From assembly GCA_031388245.1 (NCBI GenBank), contig JANNED010000174.1, forward strand, positions 13,646 to 77,645: a stretch of 64,000 bases of DNA, written 5' to 3'. How positions within the stretch are numbered: the stretch's first letter is position 1; each line of letters opens with the position of its first letter. The stretch is from JANMDU01 sp031388245 (GTDB lineage Bacteria; Pseudomonadota; Gammaproteobacteria; Burkholderiales; Burkholderiaceae_C). A model generated the notes under the pieces. That model was given only the letters and a program-made list of their open reading frames with translations, searched no databases and was not told where the DNA came from. The position numbers and the translations under genes were made by a program. This document shows positions 1-8,322 of this stretch, piece by piece.

Positions 1-846
1 AAACTGCACAACAGCCCGGCATTGCTCAGGCACATTCAGGGCAGGCGCGTGACCGCAACCCGGTATTTCGAGGACATCCAACAGGCCAAGTCTCCCGGGG
101 CCGCGCGTGCGCATTTCGGCAACAACGACACGGCTCACAACATCTGAATGCTCACCGCGCATGCAGAGTACGGGGATGTCCAAGGCGTCGTAGTGCAACC
201 AAATGAGGTAGTCATCCGGGTGCACCACAAACTGCTGCACCATTGCCGGGTCGTAGTGCGGTGTGAGTTGGCCATTGGATAAGCGGCGCGCCGAAGTTTC
301 GGTGAGTTGCCGCCATTCGCGATCACTGAGCCAGCCGTAGGGTTCGTACACCGATCGGAAAAACGCTTCCAGCTCCAGCATCGTGTCAAAGGCCGGGGGG
401 TTGCCAGCATAGGCACGGATGCGATCAATGGCCGCAGCGGCCAGCTCGGGGGCATTGTCATTGAGCACCAAATGGCGGATACACCCTTTGAGAGGGCCTG
501 CCGCGCTTACCGTACCGATTGCGCCGCCCATCGACGTGCCAATCCAATCACATTTCTCGATGCTCAACTGATGAAGTAAATTCGCTGCCAATCGTGCATA
601 AAACGACAACTGATACTCAGCATCGGGCAAGGAACTCCATTGGCTCAGGCCACGCCCAATCGTGTCAGGGCAGATCACCCGGTAGCCTTCACCAACCAGC
701 CATCGCGCCAATTCATCCATATCTCGCCCAGTGCGTGCCAAGCCATGCCAAGCAATCACCACGGGCGCATCGGCCGCACCCCAGTCCATGAAATGAATTT
801 CACGCCCTAAGCAATTGAGATATTTCGATTGAGCGGCGCAATTCAT
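1..846 (-). CDS. alpha/beta hydrolase, C-terminus beyond the left edge
   Basis: This is a serine hydrolase of the alpha/beta fold that starts at ATG 846 and is still open at base 1, so at least 282 codons are present. The reading frame shows an oxyanion-loop HG (AWHGLARTG), the nucleophile elbow GTSMGG, and a late GCGHAP that probably carries the catalytic His. The start overlaps the stop of the upstream permease gene in an ATGA, which implies translational coupling and a role tied to the transporter. A likely job, by inference, is hydrolysing the imported ester, amide or ring-cleavage product. The substrate cannot be read from the sequence. Confidence 0.85.
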   Translation of the reverse strand, partial: MNCAAQSKYLNCLGREIHFMDWGAADAPVVIAWHGLARTGRDMDELARWLVGEGYRVICPDTIGRGLSQWSSLPDAEYQLSFYARLAANLLHQLSIEKCDWIGTSMGGAIGTVSAAGPLKGCIRHLVLNDNAPELAAAAIDRIRAYAGNPPAFDTMLELEAFFRSVYEPYGWLSDREWRQLTETSARRLSNGQLTPHYDPAMVQQFVVHPDDYLIWLHYDALDIPVLCMRGEHSDVVSRVVVAEMRTRGPGRLGLLDVLEIPGCGHAPALNVPEQCRAVVQF

Positions 847-1922
847 CGCTGCAGCTCCTTTTGCACGTGGTGCTCGCGCATACGTCCCACGACCCCAGTA
901 GGAAAGTAATACACCGACAACACAAACAACAGGCCCAGCCAGAGCAACCAACGATCCGGCGAGAGCAAAGCAGACAGCAGTGGCACATCCGATGTCGCGC
1001 TGCTGCCCCACTGCAGCATGTCCTGTAAATAACCCTGGGCCACCAAGAAGACCACGGCGCCAATGATCGCGCCATACATCGTGCCCATGCCGCCGATCAC
1101 GACGATGAGGAGCACATCCATCATGATCTCAAACGAGAGCGAGGTGTCTGGGCCGTTGTAGCGCAACCAAAGCGCCAGCATGCAACCGGCCAAGCACGCA
1201 AACATCGCTGACAACACGCTCGATAGGGTGCGAAACACCACCACACGGTAGCCGATGGCCTCGGCACGGAATTCGTTGTCTCGCACAGCCTGGAGCACGC
1301 GCCCAAACGGCGAATTCACGATCCGAAGCAGAGCCAAAAACAGCGCAGCACAGGCCAGCAAAAGCAGGTAGTAGGTCAGCAAGCGACCATCGACTGTGAC
1401 GCCGAACAAAGGAGCTTCCAGCCATTGGGTGGAGGGCATCAAGGCCGCAGGCAGCTTGAAGCTCAGACCATCTTCTCCGCCGGTGATGTCTGAGAGCTGA
1501 GAGGCCAGCGTCTGGAATGCAGCGGCCACGGCCAGTGTGATCATGGCAAAGAAGATCGCTCGCACACGCAGCGAAAACAGGCCAATCAGCAGCGACAACA
1601 GAAGCGACAGTGCAAGCGCCGCAGCAACGCCCATACCCAGCGACATCCACGTTGGCCCGAGCGCGGTTGTGGCGATTGCCACGCCATACGCGCCAATGCC
1701 AAAAAACATGGTGTGCGCAAAGCTCACGATGCCGGTGTAGCCCAGCAGCAAATCAAAGCTGGCCACGAGAATGATGAAGACCAAAATCTTCGCCGCCACC
1801 GACAGCGCCTTGACGCCGGGAAACAAAAACGGCGCAAACACCAAACCCACCACCAACACCAGCAGCAGCGCACCCAGAGCGCGGCTGCGCGGCAGATCTT
1901 GAGAGAGCAAACGAGAGATCAT
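843..1922 (-). CDS. livM: branched-chain amino acid type ABC transporter permease, LivM family
   Basis: This is a 359-residue inner membrane permease. It has many hydrophobic helices from residue 15 to 345 and the family cytoplasmic loop GGMGTMYGAIIGA near residue 275, which contacts the ATPase. Length and motif fit LivM. It lies 10 bases after livH and overlaps the downstream hydrolase start, so it is the fifth gene of a six-gene minus-strand operon. HAAT-family transporters carry branched-chain amino acids but also urea, amides and aromatic acids. With a hydrolase gene attached, the substrate here may not be an amino acid. Confidence 0.93.
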   Translation of the reverse strand: MISRLLSQDLPRSRALGALLLVLVVGLVFAPFLFPGVKALSVAAKILVFIILVASFDLLLGYTGIVSFAHTMFFGIGAYGVAIATTALGPTWMSLGMGVAAALALSLLLSLLIGLFSLRVRAIFFAMITLAVAAAFQTLASQLSDITGGEDGLSFKLPAALMPSTQWLEAPLFGVTVDGRLLTYYLLLLACAALFLALLRIVNSPFGRVLQAVRDNEFRAEAIGYRVVVFRTLSSVLSAMFACLAGCMLALWLRYNGPDTSLSFEIMMDVLLIVVIGGMGTMYGAIIGAVVFLVAQGYLQDMLQWGSSATSDVPLLSALLSPDRWLLWLGLLFVLSVYYFPTGVVGRMREHHVQKELQR

Positions 1923-1932
1923 GCTCAGCTCC

Positions 1933-2916
1933 TTATCGGTTGGCCACTGGATACACGCCCTGCGGCCGCCAGAGCAAGACCGCGACCATCAGCGCGATAT
2001 TAGAAAACAGCGCTACTTTGGGCGCGAGATAGCCGGTGTAATTGGCCATCAAGCCCACCAGCAAAGCACCAATCAATGCGCCGCCCGTGGAGCCCAAGCC
2101 GCCCATGATGATCACGATAAAGATCAGCACATTGACCTGCGCGCCCATTTGCGGCGTCACGCTTTGCTGATACAGGCCCCACATCACGCCGCCCAAGCCC
2201 GCCAAGGCGCTGCCCGCCACAAACACGCCAATAAAGAGGCGCTTGATCGGATAGCCCAGCGACTCCACCATCTCACGGTCTTGCACGCCGGCGCGGATCA
2301 GCAGGCCGATCTTGGTGCGCGACAACACCCAGATTTGCAACGCAAACACGGCCAAGCCCACCACCACCGCGATCAAACGGTATTTCTCCACTGAAGCCTC
2401 CCCCATCAACACGCCGCCGCGCATGGCTTCGGGCATGGGCATGGCAATTTGCAGCGGCCCCCAAACCACCTTGATCAGCTCCTCGCCAATGATCATGCCG
2501 CCCATGGTGATGAGGATTTGCTTCAAATGCTGGCCATACACCGGGCGCACGATGAAGCGCTCAAAAGCCAAGCCCACCGCAGCGGCCACAGCCATCGCCA
2601 CGGCCATGGCTGAAAACACCGCCGTCAGGTTGTGCCAAAGCAGGGCCGAACCCGTCCAATCACCCATCGCGGCCAGCACACTGGTGCCAACAAACGCGCC
2701 CAAGGCAATGAACAGGCCGTGCCCAAAGTTGAGCACATCCATCAGCCCAAACACCAAGGTCAGACCCGAAGCGATGATGAAAATGATCAAGCCCATCGCG
2801 AGGCCTGCTACGGTCAAGGTCAGCCAAGTTGAGCCCGACCCCACAACAGGCAAGGACACAAGCATCAGCGCTGGCACCAGAGCCAGCGGGCGCCAATCCA
2901 AATGAGTTGCATTCAT
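1933..2916 (-). CDS. livH: branched-chain amino acid type ABC transporter permease, LivH family
   Basis: This 327-residue polytopic membrane protein is the second permease of the transporter. The LivH signature appears as VLNFGHGLFIALGAF around residue 62, and the coupling loop GGLGSTGGALIGALL lies near residue 275. The ATG overlaps the stop of the upstream ATPase gene by four bases (ATGA), a typical coupled arrangement. It should pair with the LivM-like subunit to form the transmembrane channel. Confidence 0.93.
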   Translation of the reverse strand: MNATHLDWRPLALVPALMLVSLPVVGSGSTWLTLTVAGLAMGLIIFIIASGLTLVFGLMDVLNFGHGLFIALGAFVGTSVLAAMGDWTGSALLWHNLTAVFSAMAVAMAVAAAVGLAFERFIVRPVYGQHLKQILITMGGMIIGEELIKVVWGPLQIAMPMPEAMRGGVLMGEASVEKYRLIAVVVGLAVFALQIWVLSRTKIGLLIRAGVQDREMVESLGYPIKRLFIGVFVAGSALAGLGGVMWGLYQQSVTPQMGAQVNVLIFIVIIMGGLGSTGGALIGALLVGLMANYTGYLAPKVALFSNIALMVAVLLWRPQGVYPVANR

Positions 2917-3638
2917 AGTGCGAGCCCCAAAAGCCGGGTTTGCAGACTGTCGTCTTCAGCCAAGGCTTGCATGCTGCCCGCATGCACGACCACGCCGTTG
3001 TCCATCACCACCACGGTATCGCCCAAGCGTTTGGCGAAATGGAAGTTTTGCTCCACCACCAAGAGCGTCACGCCGCTGGCCTTGAGCTCAGAAAAGGCAT
3101 CCATCATGTTGTTGATGATCGCTGGCGCGAGCCCTTTGCTGGGCTCATCAATGATCAACAGCTCGCGCGGCTCGACCATCGCGCGCGCCACGGCAAGCAT
3201 TTGCTTTTGGCCGCCAGACAGCTTGCCAGCCGGATGATTCCAAAATTTTTCAACCGCAGGAAACAGCTTGAAGATCCACGTCAATCGCGCATCATCGATC
3301 CGCGACACGCGGCTGGCCTGTCGCGCGGCCAACAGCATGTTTTCCTTGACGGTTAAATCTGAAAAAATACCCATGTTTTCTGGCACATAGGCTACGCCCA
3401 AGCCGGCGATGCGTGGCGTCTCCCAAGCAGAAATGTTTTCCGTTTTAAAGCTCACGCTGCCTTGCGAGGCCTTCCACAAGCCCATGATGGTTCGCAAGGT
3501 GGTGGTTTTGCCCGCGCCATTGCGACCGAGCAACATCGTCAACTGCCCGCGCGGTACGCTGAGATTCACGCCGTGCAAGATGTGATACGCGCCGATGTGC
3601 GTATGCACGCCCTTGAGCTCAAGCAAAGCTTCGCTCAT
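2913..3638 (-). CDS. livF: ABC transporter ATP-binding protein, LivF family
   Basis: This is a 241-residue ATPase subunit. Walker A is GRNGAGKTT near residue 39, the ABC signature is LSGGQKQM near residue 139, and Walker B is LLIIDEPSKGLAP, followed by the switch His region. Size and order match LivF. It overlaps both neighbours through ATGA junctions. It acts at the cytoplasmic face, powering import by the LivH/LivM pair together with LivG. Confidence 0.94.
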   Translation of the reverse strand: MSEALLELKGVHTHIGAYHILHGVNLSVPRGQLTMLLGRNGAGKTTTLRTIMGLWKASQGSVSFKTENISAWETPRIAGLGVAYVPENMGIFSDLTVKENMLLAARQASRVSRIDDARLTWIFKLFPAVEKFWNHPAGKLSGGQKQMLAVARAMVEPRELLIIDEPSKGLAPAIINNMMDAFSELKASGVTLLVVEQNFHFAKRLGDTVVVMDNGVVVHAGSMQALAEDDSLQTRLLGLAL

Positions 3639-4399
3639 GCGGCCTCCCTCGCGTTACCCAAATAAGCTTCTTGAACCACCGGCGAAGCAATCACTTGCGC
3701 AGGCTCGCCATCAGCCACCAATGCACCGTTGTGCAGCACGATGATGCGATCAGCCAGCTCGCGCACCACATCCATCTTGTGCTCCACCAACAGAATCGTT
3801 TTACTGCGATCGGATTTGAGCTGGCGAATGAGATTGAGAATCACGGGCGCTTCATCGTGGCTCATGCCTGCCGTTGGCTCGTCAAACATATACACCTTGG
3901 GATCGAGCGCCATCAGCAAAGCCACTTCGAGCTTACGCTGATCGCCATGGGGCAAACTCGCGGCACTCTTCTGCGCCAAATGCGACAAAGACACCGTTTC
4001 AAGAATCTCTGCGGCACGTTTGACAAGATCGCGGTGATCGCTCCAAACGCTCCAGAGATTGAGCCCCCTGCGATGCGAGCCCGTCAATGTCGCTTGCACG
4101 GCAAGCCGCACATTTTCCAAGACGGTGAGCGTTGGAAATAAATTTGTGAGCTGAAAGGCTCGCCCCAGGCCTGCACGCGTGCGCTTTGAGGCACTCATGC
4201 CCGAGAGCTCTTTGCCACCCAAATACACCTGCCCGCTGCTGGCCTTGAGCTGGCCCGAGATCAGGTTGAAGTACGTCGTCTTTCCAGCGCCGTTCGGCCC
4301 GACGATGGCCGTCAGCGTGCCCGGCTCAAAGGCGCAAGACACAGCATTGACCGCCACATGGCCGCCAAAGCGAATGGTGAGATCTCGGGTTTCAAGCAT
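3635..4399 (-). CDS. livG: ABC transporter ATP-binding protein, LivG family
   Basis: This is the second ATPase of the importer. I place the start at ATG 4399 (MLETRDLTIRFGG), giving 254 residues; an upstream TTG at 4429 is open but lacks a clear Shine-Dalgarno. Walker A is GPNGAGKTT and Walker B is VYMFDEPTAGM. The ABC signature reads LPHGDQRK rather than the textbook LSGGQ, a variant I associate with urea- and aromatic-type members of this family. It ends in an ATGA overlap with livF. Confidence 0.93.
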   Translation of the reverse strand: MLETRDLTIRFGGHVAVNAVSCAFEPGTLTAIVGPNGAGKTTYFNLISGQLKASSGQVYLGGKELSGMSASKRTRAGLGRAFQLTNLFPTLTVLENVRLAVQATLTGSHRRGLNLWSVWSDHRDLVKRAAEILETVSLSHLAQKSAASLPHGDQRKLEVALLMALDPKVYMFDEPTAGMSHDEAPVILNLIRQLKSDRSKTILLVEHKMDVVRELADRIIVLHNGALVADGEPAQVIASPVVQEAYLGNAREAA

Positions 4400-4457
4400 G
4401 AGCAATGCCCCGGCCTGCGCTTTGCGCAAGCCCGCAGGCTCTTGAGTCAGGGATCGA

Positions 4458-5657
4458 TCAGCGCTTGTTGCGAATCGGGATGTTCAATTCGCTGGCCGGA
4501 ATCACGCGCACCAACTCAGGCACACCCCATGCAAAGGCCGGGTCGTTTTTGATGCGGAAGTGAAACATATCTTGCATGGCTTGGTGGTCTTCCTTGCGGA
4601 AAGTCATCTTGCCTTTGGGCGTTTCAAAGCTCATGCCTTCCATGGCGGCGATGAGTTTTTCGGTGTTGGTGTCGCCATTGGTTTTCTTCAGCGCTTCCAC
4701 CACCGCCATCGCTGCGCTCATGCCGCCCGCTGTGAAAAAGTCGGGTGGCTGCTTGAATTTGGAATAGTGGTTGGCCACCAGCCATTCGTTGGCTTTGTTT
4801 TTCGGGATGCCGAAGTAGTAATACAGCGCGCCTTCCATGCCGGGGAAGTTTTTATAAGCCACCATCGCGGGCAAGATATTGCCGCCCGTGGCCAGATCAA
4901 TGCCAAAGCGCTTCTTCAAATCCATATCAGCGATTTTGGGAAACGGCGTGGGGCTGCCAGACCAACCCACTGAGATGTATTTGTTGCCCGGCTGATCTTT
5001 GAGCTTGTCGATGATGCGCTGCAAGCCAGCGGTGAAATCCGTCGTGCCCACGGGCAGATACTCTTCATGCACCACCTTGGCTTTCTTCATGAATTCTTTG
5101 GCGGCTTTCACGCCATCGCGGCCAAAGGCATTGTCGTTAGCCAAAAACGCGACCACGTTGCCCGCTTGATCAAGCGCGGCGGCATTGGCGGCAGCGTCTT
5201 GGCTGCTGTTGCGACCGGTGCGAAAGATGTAGCGGTTCCATTTGTCGCCGGTGATGCTGTCGGCCACAGCGGGCTCAACCAGCAAGAGCTTTTTGTATTC
5301 TTCGGCCACAGGGAGCATGGCCAGCGCCACGGGGCTGCCGGTGGTGCCCACGGCCAAATCCACCTTGTCATCTGCATAGGCGGCGGCCAGTGCAGATTTG
5401 CCCACATCAGGCTTGCCTTGATCGTCCTTCTCAATCACCACGATCTTGCGGCCCGCCACTTGCATGGTGCCGCCGGTCGCGTACTCCAAGCCCATCTGGA
5501 AACCCACGATGGTCTGCTTCGCATAGGCCTCCAGCGGGCCGGTCTTGCCGGTGAGCAAAGCAATTTTCACATCCGGCTTAGACTGCGCCTGCGCACCCCA
5601 AGTCAACACCACAGCCACCACACCGGCAGCCAAAGAAATCATAGATCGACGCAGCAT
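4458..5657 (-). CDS. ABC transporter periplasmic substrate-binding protein, branched-chain amino acid type
   Basis: This is a 399-residue periplasmic binding protein of the Leu/Ile/Val type I fold and the first gene of the transport operon. The start is ATG 5657 because AAGGAGA stands six bases upstream; an in-frame codon at 5678 is less likely. Residues 1-24 form a signal peptide ending in AQA. The first beta strand and ligand loop follow (VKIALLTGKTGPLEA). A -24/-12 promoter candidate lies about 45 bases upstream. The ligand is unknown; the family includes amino acid, amide and aromatic acid binders. Confidence 0.92.
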   Translation of the reverse strand: MLRRSMISLAAGVVAVVLTWGAQAQSKPDVKIALLTGKTGPLEAYAKQTIVGFQMGLEYATGGTMQVAGRKIVVIEKDDQGKPDVGKSALAAAYADDKVDLAVGTTGSPVALAMLPVAEEYKKLLLVEPAVADSITGDKWNRYIFRTGRNSSQDAAANAAALDQAGNVVAFLANDNAFGRDGVKAAKEFMKKAKVVHEEYLPVGTTDFTAGLQRIIDKLKDQPGNKYISVGWSGSPTPFPKIADMDLKKRFGIDLATGGNILPAMVAYKNFPGMEGALYYYFGIPKNKANEWLVANHYSKFKQPPDFFTAGGMSAAMAVVEALKKTNGDTNTEKLIAAMEGMSFETPKGKMTFRKEDHQAMQDMFHFRIKNDPAFAWGVPELVRVIPASELNIPIRNKR

Positions 5658-5700
5658 CTTGTCTCCTTCTGTATTCAAACGACACGCTCAACCCAAAATA

Positions 5701-5718
5701 GTGCACGTTGCGTGCCAA
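5701..5718 (-). promoter_or_regulatory. candidate sigma-54 (-24/-12) promoter of the transport operon
   Basis: Read on the minus strand, the site is TTGGCACGCAACGTGCAC. It has the -24 TTGGCACG, then a GC at -12 spaced exactly ten bases from the GG. Only the first T of the consensus TTGCA differs. The predicted transcript would begin near 5690, leaving a leader of roughly 35 bases before the binding-protein start at 5657. A sigma-54 activator gene lies just upstream at 6595-8154, which supports the call. Confidence 0.68.
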
Positions 5719-5786
5719 GGGTTTTGACGGGTAATTGGGTGTTTTTGGCTTGAAGTTGTATTTTATTCAGACAATAATTGTATTTA

Positions 5787-5834
5787 TTTTGTACGCATGT
5801 ATGGAATTCGATCGTTTGATGCGGCCTTTTGTAC
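5787..5834. promoter_or_regulatory. possible upstream activator sites (two TTTTGTAC boxes)
   Basis: TTTTGTAC occurs at 5787-5794 and again at 5827-5834. The copies are 40 bases apart, close to four helical turns, and lie roughly 95 and 140 bases upstream of the predicted sigma-54 start. This is where enhancer-binding activators usually bind. The motif is short and AT-rich, so chance occurrence is possible. Confidence 0.3.
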
Positions 5835-5884
5835 CTGCCGCGATCGGCACCTGAGCGCTTGGGTTTCAAGGGCTGCGATCAGTT

Positions 5885-5925
5885 GCTACAAAATAGATAG
5901 CATGCTGCGCTGTATTTGCGCCGGC
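5885..5925 (+). repeat. 41-nt hairpin/GCCGGC repeat, copy 1
   Basis: A 17-nt imperfect hairpin (5885-5901) is followed by a tail ending in GCCGGC at 5920-5925. This copy lies between the transport operon promoter region and the 3' end of the DUF1272 gene. The rest of the 283-base gap between 5657 and 5941 holds only the promoter elements listed above. Confidence 0.8.
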
Positions 5926-5940
5926 TAAATGCCAATTTGC

Positions 5941-6189
5941 TCACTGAACCGCGGCGCAACCATGCTCCTTCACAACCCGTTGCGTTGATGCCGGAAACTT
6001 CTCCAACTTAGAAGCAGGCCGACGAGGCCGCACCACCAGCTCACCCCCACAGTTCGGACATTTGCCAGCAAGCGTGCCGTCCGCGCATGATGCGCAGAAA
6101 GTGCATTCAAACGAGCAAATCCGCGCTTCTGCGGATTCAGCCGGAAGATCTTTGTTGCAGCATTCGCAGTTGGGGCGGAGTTGAAGCAT
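5941..6189 (-). CDS. DUF1272 family small cysteine-rich protein
   Basis: This is an 82-residue protein matching the DUF1272 family: it opens MLQLRPNCECCNKDLP, continues RICSFECTFCASC, and then has CPNCGGELVVRPRRP. The paired CxxC motifs suggest zinc binding. I chose ATG 6189 because AAGGAA precedes it and the family always begins at this Met; an upstream in-frame start at 6255 would add 22 unrelated residues. Function is unknown. Copy 1 of the 41-nt repeat lies just past its stop codon. Confidence 0.88.
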   Translation of the reverse strand: MLQLRPNCECCNKDLPAESAEARICSFECTFCASCADGTLAGKCPNCGGELVVRPRRPASKLEKFPASTQRVVKEHGCAAVQ

Positions 6190-6251
6190 TTTGGGTTCCT
6201 TCGGCTTGGATAGATGTTGGCAAATGATCAAATCGAGTCGAGGCTTGGACT

Positions 6252-6602
6252 TCACGCAGACATCTTGCCGTTGCTGAGCGCTATTTCAACTCGCAATGTG
6301 AGATCTTCTAACGCAGCAGTTGCGAATTGCCATAGGTTTGCGGACTCAAGCACTGAGCGTTCTCCTTCAAACGAGAAGGAGTTGCGATCCTTGAGCAAAC
6401 GAAGTCCGTCTGACGGGCCAGTGAAGTCAATGAGCCAATTACCGAAAGACTCAGGGCAGTATGCGCTTGCAACTGGCGAGTAACCGCCTCTATTCAGCAC
6501 TCGAAGAAGCAGGGCAGCTTCTTGTTCAACAGGGAGGGGTAGCTTGTGAGCCATTGCGCTGGTATCTAATTGGATGCTAATTGAGGACACGCGTTTACTC
6601 AA
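6252..6602 (-). CDS. hypothetical protein
   Basis: I do not recognise this 116-residue protein. It is probably soluble, with no signal peptide or membrane span, and has a central segment SFGNWLIDFTGPSDGLRLL. The TTG start at 6602 overlaps the end of the sigma-54 activator gene by eight bases and has a GGAG just upstream within that gene, suggesting coupled translation. An alternative ATG at 6554 lacks a ribosome site. The base composition is more AT-rich than its neighbours, which may reflect recent acquisition. Confidence 0.6.
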   Translation of the reverse strand: MSKRVSSISIQLDTSAMAHKLPLPVEQEAALLLRVLNRGGYSPVASAYCPESFGNWLIDFTGPSDGLRLLKDRNSFSFEGERSVLESANLWQFATAALEDLTLRVEIALSNGKMSA

Positions 6603-8154
6603 ACTTCTCCATCTCCCTCAAGCGCTGATACAGCGTCGCCCGAGAAATCCCGAGCATTCGGGCAACGGCTTGTTTGTTGCCGCCGGTGGCTTGCAGGGCG
6701 GCGGCGATGGCTCGGCGCTCTAGGGCGATGATTTGCCTGGCAAGCGGCTGCAAGAGCTGCTCGGGCGGGGCGCTGTCTGTAGTGGCTTGTGGCGCGGTTG
6801 GCGGCAATGCAAGTGCTGCGGGGGAAAGCAAAGCGGCCTTGGCAGCAGAGGCTTCCAAAGCGGGCTCCAGCGCATCCGCATCCATCAGGCTTTCGATCAG
6901 CGCCGCATCCACACTCTTGCCTTCGGCGGCGAGGATGGCTTGCTCCAGCAAATTGCGCAGCTCGCGAATGTTGCCGCGCCAGCGCAGGCGGGCGAGCAGT
7001 TGCAGGGCATCGGGGCTGATGTCGGGGATCGGCAGGCCGCTTTGATGGGCGAGGTCTTCGGTGAGCGCTTCTACCAGCGCGGGCATGTCGGCCGCGCGCT
7101 CGCGCAGCGGCGGCACGCGGATCGGGAGCACATTGAGCCGATAAAACAAATCTTCGCGAAACTGGCCTTCGCGCACCAGCGCGCCCAGATCGCGCGAGGT
7201 GGCAGCGATCACGCGCACATTCACGCCGATCAACTGGTTTGAGCCCAGCGGCTCAATCTCGCGCTCTTGCAGGGCGCGCAGCAGCTTGGCCTGCACGCCC
7301 AGTGGCATGTCGCCAATCTCATCCAAAAACAGCGTGCCGCGATCAGCGAGCTTGAATTTGCCATCACGCCCGCGCCGGTCTGCGCCGGTGTAAGCGCCGG
7401 GCGCGACGCCGAAGAACTCGGCCTCCATCAGCGTGTCGGGCACGGCGGCGATATTCACGCTCACAAACGGGGCATCCACGCGCGCAGAGGCGGCGTGAAT
7501 TCCATGCGCCAGCAGCTCCTTGCCGGTGCCGGTTTCGCCTTGCAAGAGCACGGTGCTGGCCGATTGCGCAGCGCGGCGCGCCTGGCGCTTGACTTCAGAG
7601 GCCGCAGGGCTGGTGCCCACAAAGCTGGCCAGCGAATACTTGGCTTGGCGCAGCCCCGCCTTGGGCTGGCGACGGCTGGCGGCCAGCTCTTTGCGGGCTT
7701 CGTCCAGATCGCGCTGCAGCAAATCAAACTTGGCCATCAGCGGCTGCAAATGCGTCTCGGCATGGTCAAACAACACAATACCCAAAGCGCCAATCACCGC
7801 GCCTGACGCATCCTTGAGCGGAAAGCGGCTGACCAAAAACGTGCCCGCTTTGTTGGTGAGCAAATCCATCAGGATCGGCTTGCCCGTTTCCAGCACACGG
7901 TGCATCTGCGTGTTTTGTACGACACGGCTGACCGGGTGGCCCACAAAATCGCTTTCTTTTTCGAAGCCGAGGGCGGGCAGAAAGCGGCGGTAGGGGTCGT
8001 TGATCCAGACCACGCGAGCTTGCCTGTCTACCAGCAGCATGCCTTCGCTCGCGCCAGCCATCACACCAAAGAACGAATGCGCCGCGAGCTCCAAAATGCT
8101 CTGTGCATCCAGCGGCAAAGCGCTGGTGTGCAAAGGGGCAAGATCGGCGCTCAT
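6595..8154 (-). CDS. sigma-54-dependent transcriptional activator with PAS sensor
   Basis: This is a 519-residue enhancer-binding protein. A PAS domain occupies about residues 25-140 (LLVDRQARVVWINDPYRRFL). The AAA+ domain spans about 175-410, with Walker A GETGTGKE, Walker B LFLDEIGDM and FREDLFYRLNVLPIRVPPLRER. A Fis-type helix-turn-helix ends the protein (NKQAVARMLGISRATLYQRL). The sigma-54 contact loop reads GAYTGA instead of GAFTGA, a Phe to Tyr change that keeps an aromatic side chain. It is transcribed toward the transport operon and diverges from katG. I infer that it activates the -24/-12 promoter at 5701-5718. Confidence 0.92.
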   Translation of the reverse strand: MSADLAPLHTSALPLDAQSILELAAHSFFGVMAGASEGMLLVDRQARVVWINDPYRRFLPALGFEKESDFVGHPVSRVVQNTQMHRVLETGKPILMDLLTNKAGTFLVSRFPLKDASGAVIGALGIVLFDHAETHLQPLMAKFDLLQRDLDEARKELAASRRQPKAGLRQAKYSLASFVGTSPAASEVKRQARRAAQSASTVLLQGETGTGKELLAHGIHAASARVDAPFVSVNIAAVPDTLMEAEFFGVAPGAYTGADRRGRDGKFKLADRGTLFLDEIGDMPLGVQAKLLRALQEREIEPLGSNQLIGVNVRVIAATSRDLGALVREGQFREDLFYRLNVLPIRVPPLRERAADMPALVEALTEDLAHQSGLPIPDISPDALQLLARLRWRGNIRELRNLLEQAILAAEGKSVDAALIESLMDADALEPALEASAAKAALLSPAALALPPTAPQATTDSAPPEQLLQPLARQIIALERRAIAAALQATGGNKQAVARMLGISRATLYQRLREMEKFE

Positions 8155-8228
8155 GCATTGATTATGGAATCAAATCGCCGCACGCCCCTAAAACTTGCAC
8201 CTGCGCTCACCATCCATCATCATGACGA

Positions 8229-8291
8229 ATAGCGCCCAGCTATTGAATTTATAAAAACAATTGTCTTTTCGTTTTAATAGTTATTGTCTAT
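8229..8291 (+). promoter_or_regulatory. OxyR-like half-sites upstream of katG
   Basis: Two copies of ATAG-N7-CTAT are present, at 8229-8243 and 8277-8291. This is the OxyR half-site pattern, and katG is a classic OxyR target in proteobacteria. The copies are separated by 33 bases rather than the 7 of a contiguous tetramer site, so either each half-site pairs with a degenerate partner or only one is used. The second copy sits about 30 bases before the katG start, where it could also contain -10-like sequence. Confidence 0.45.
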
Positions 8292-8322
8292 AGTCAACCA
8301 TCTACATTTTTTGGAGATCTTC

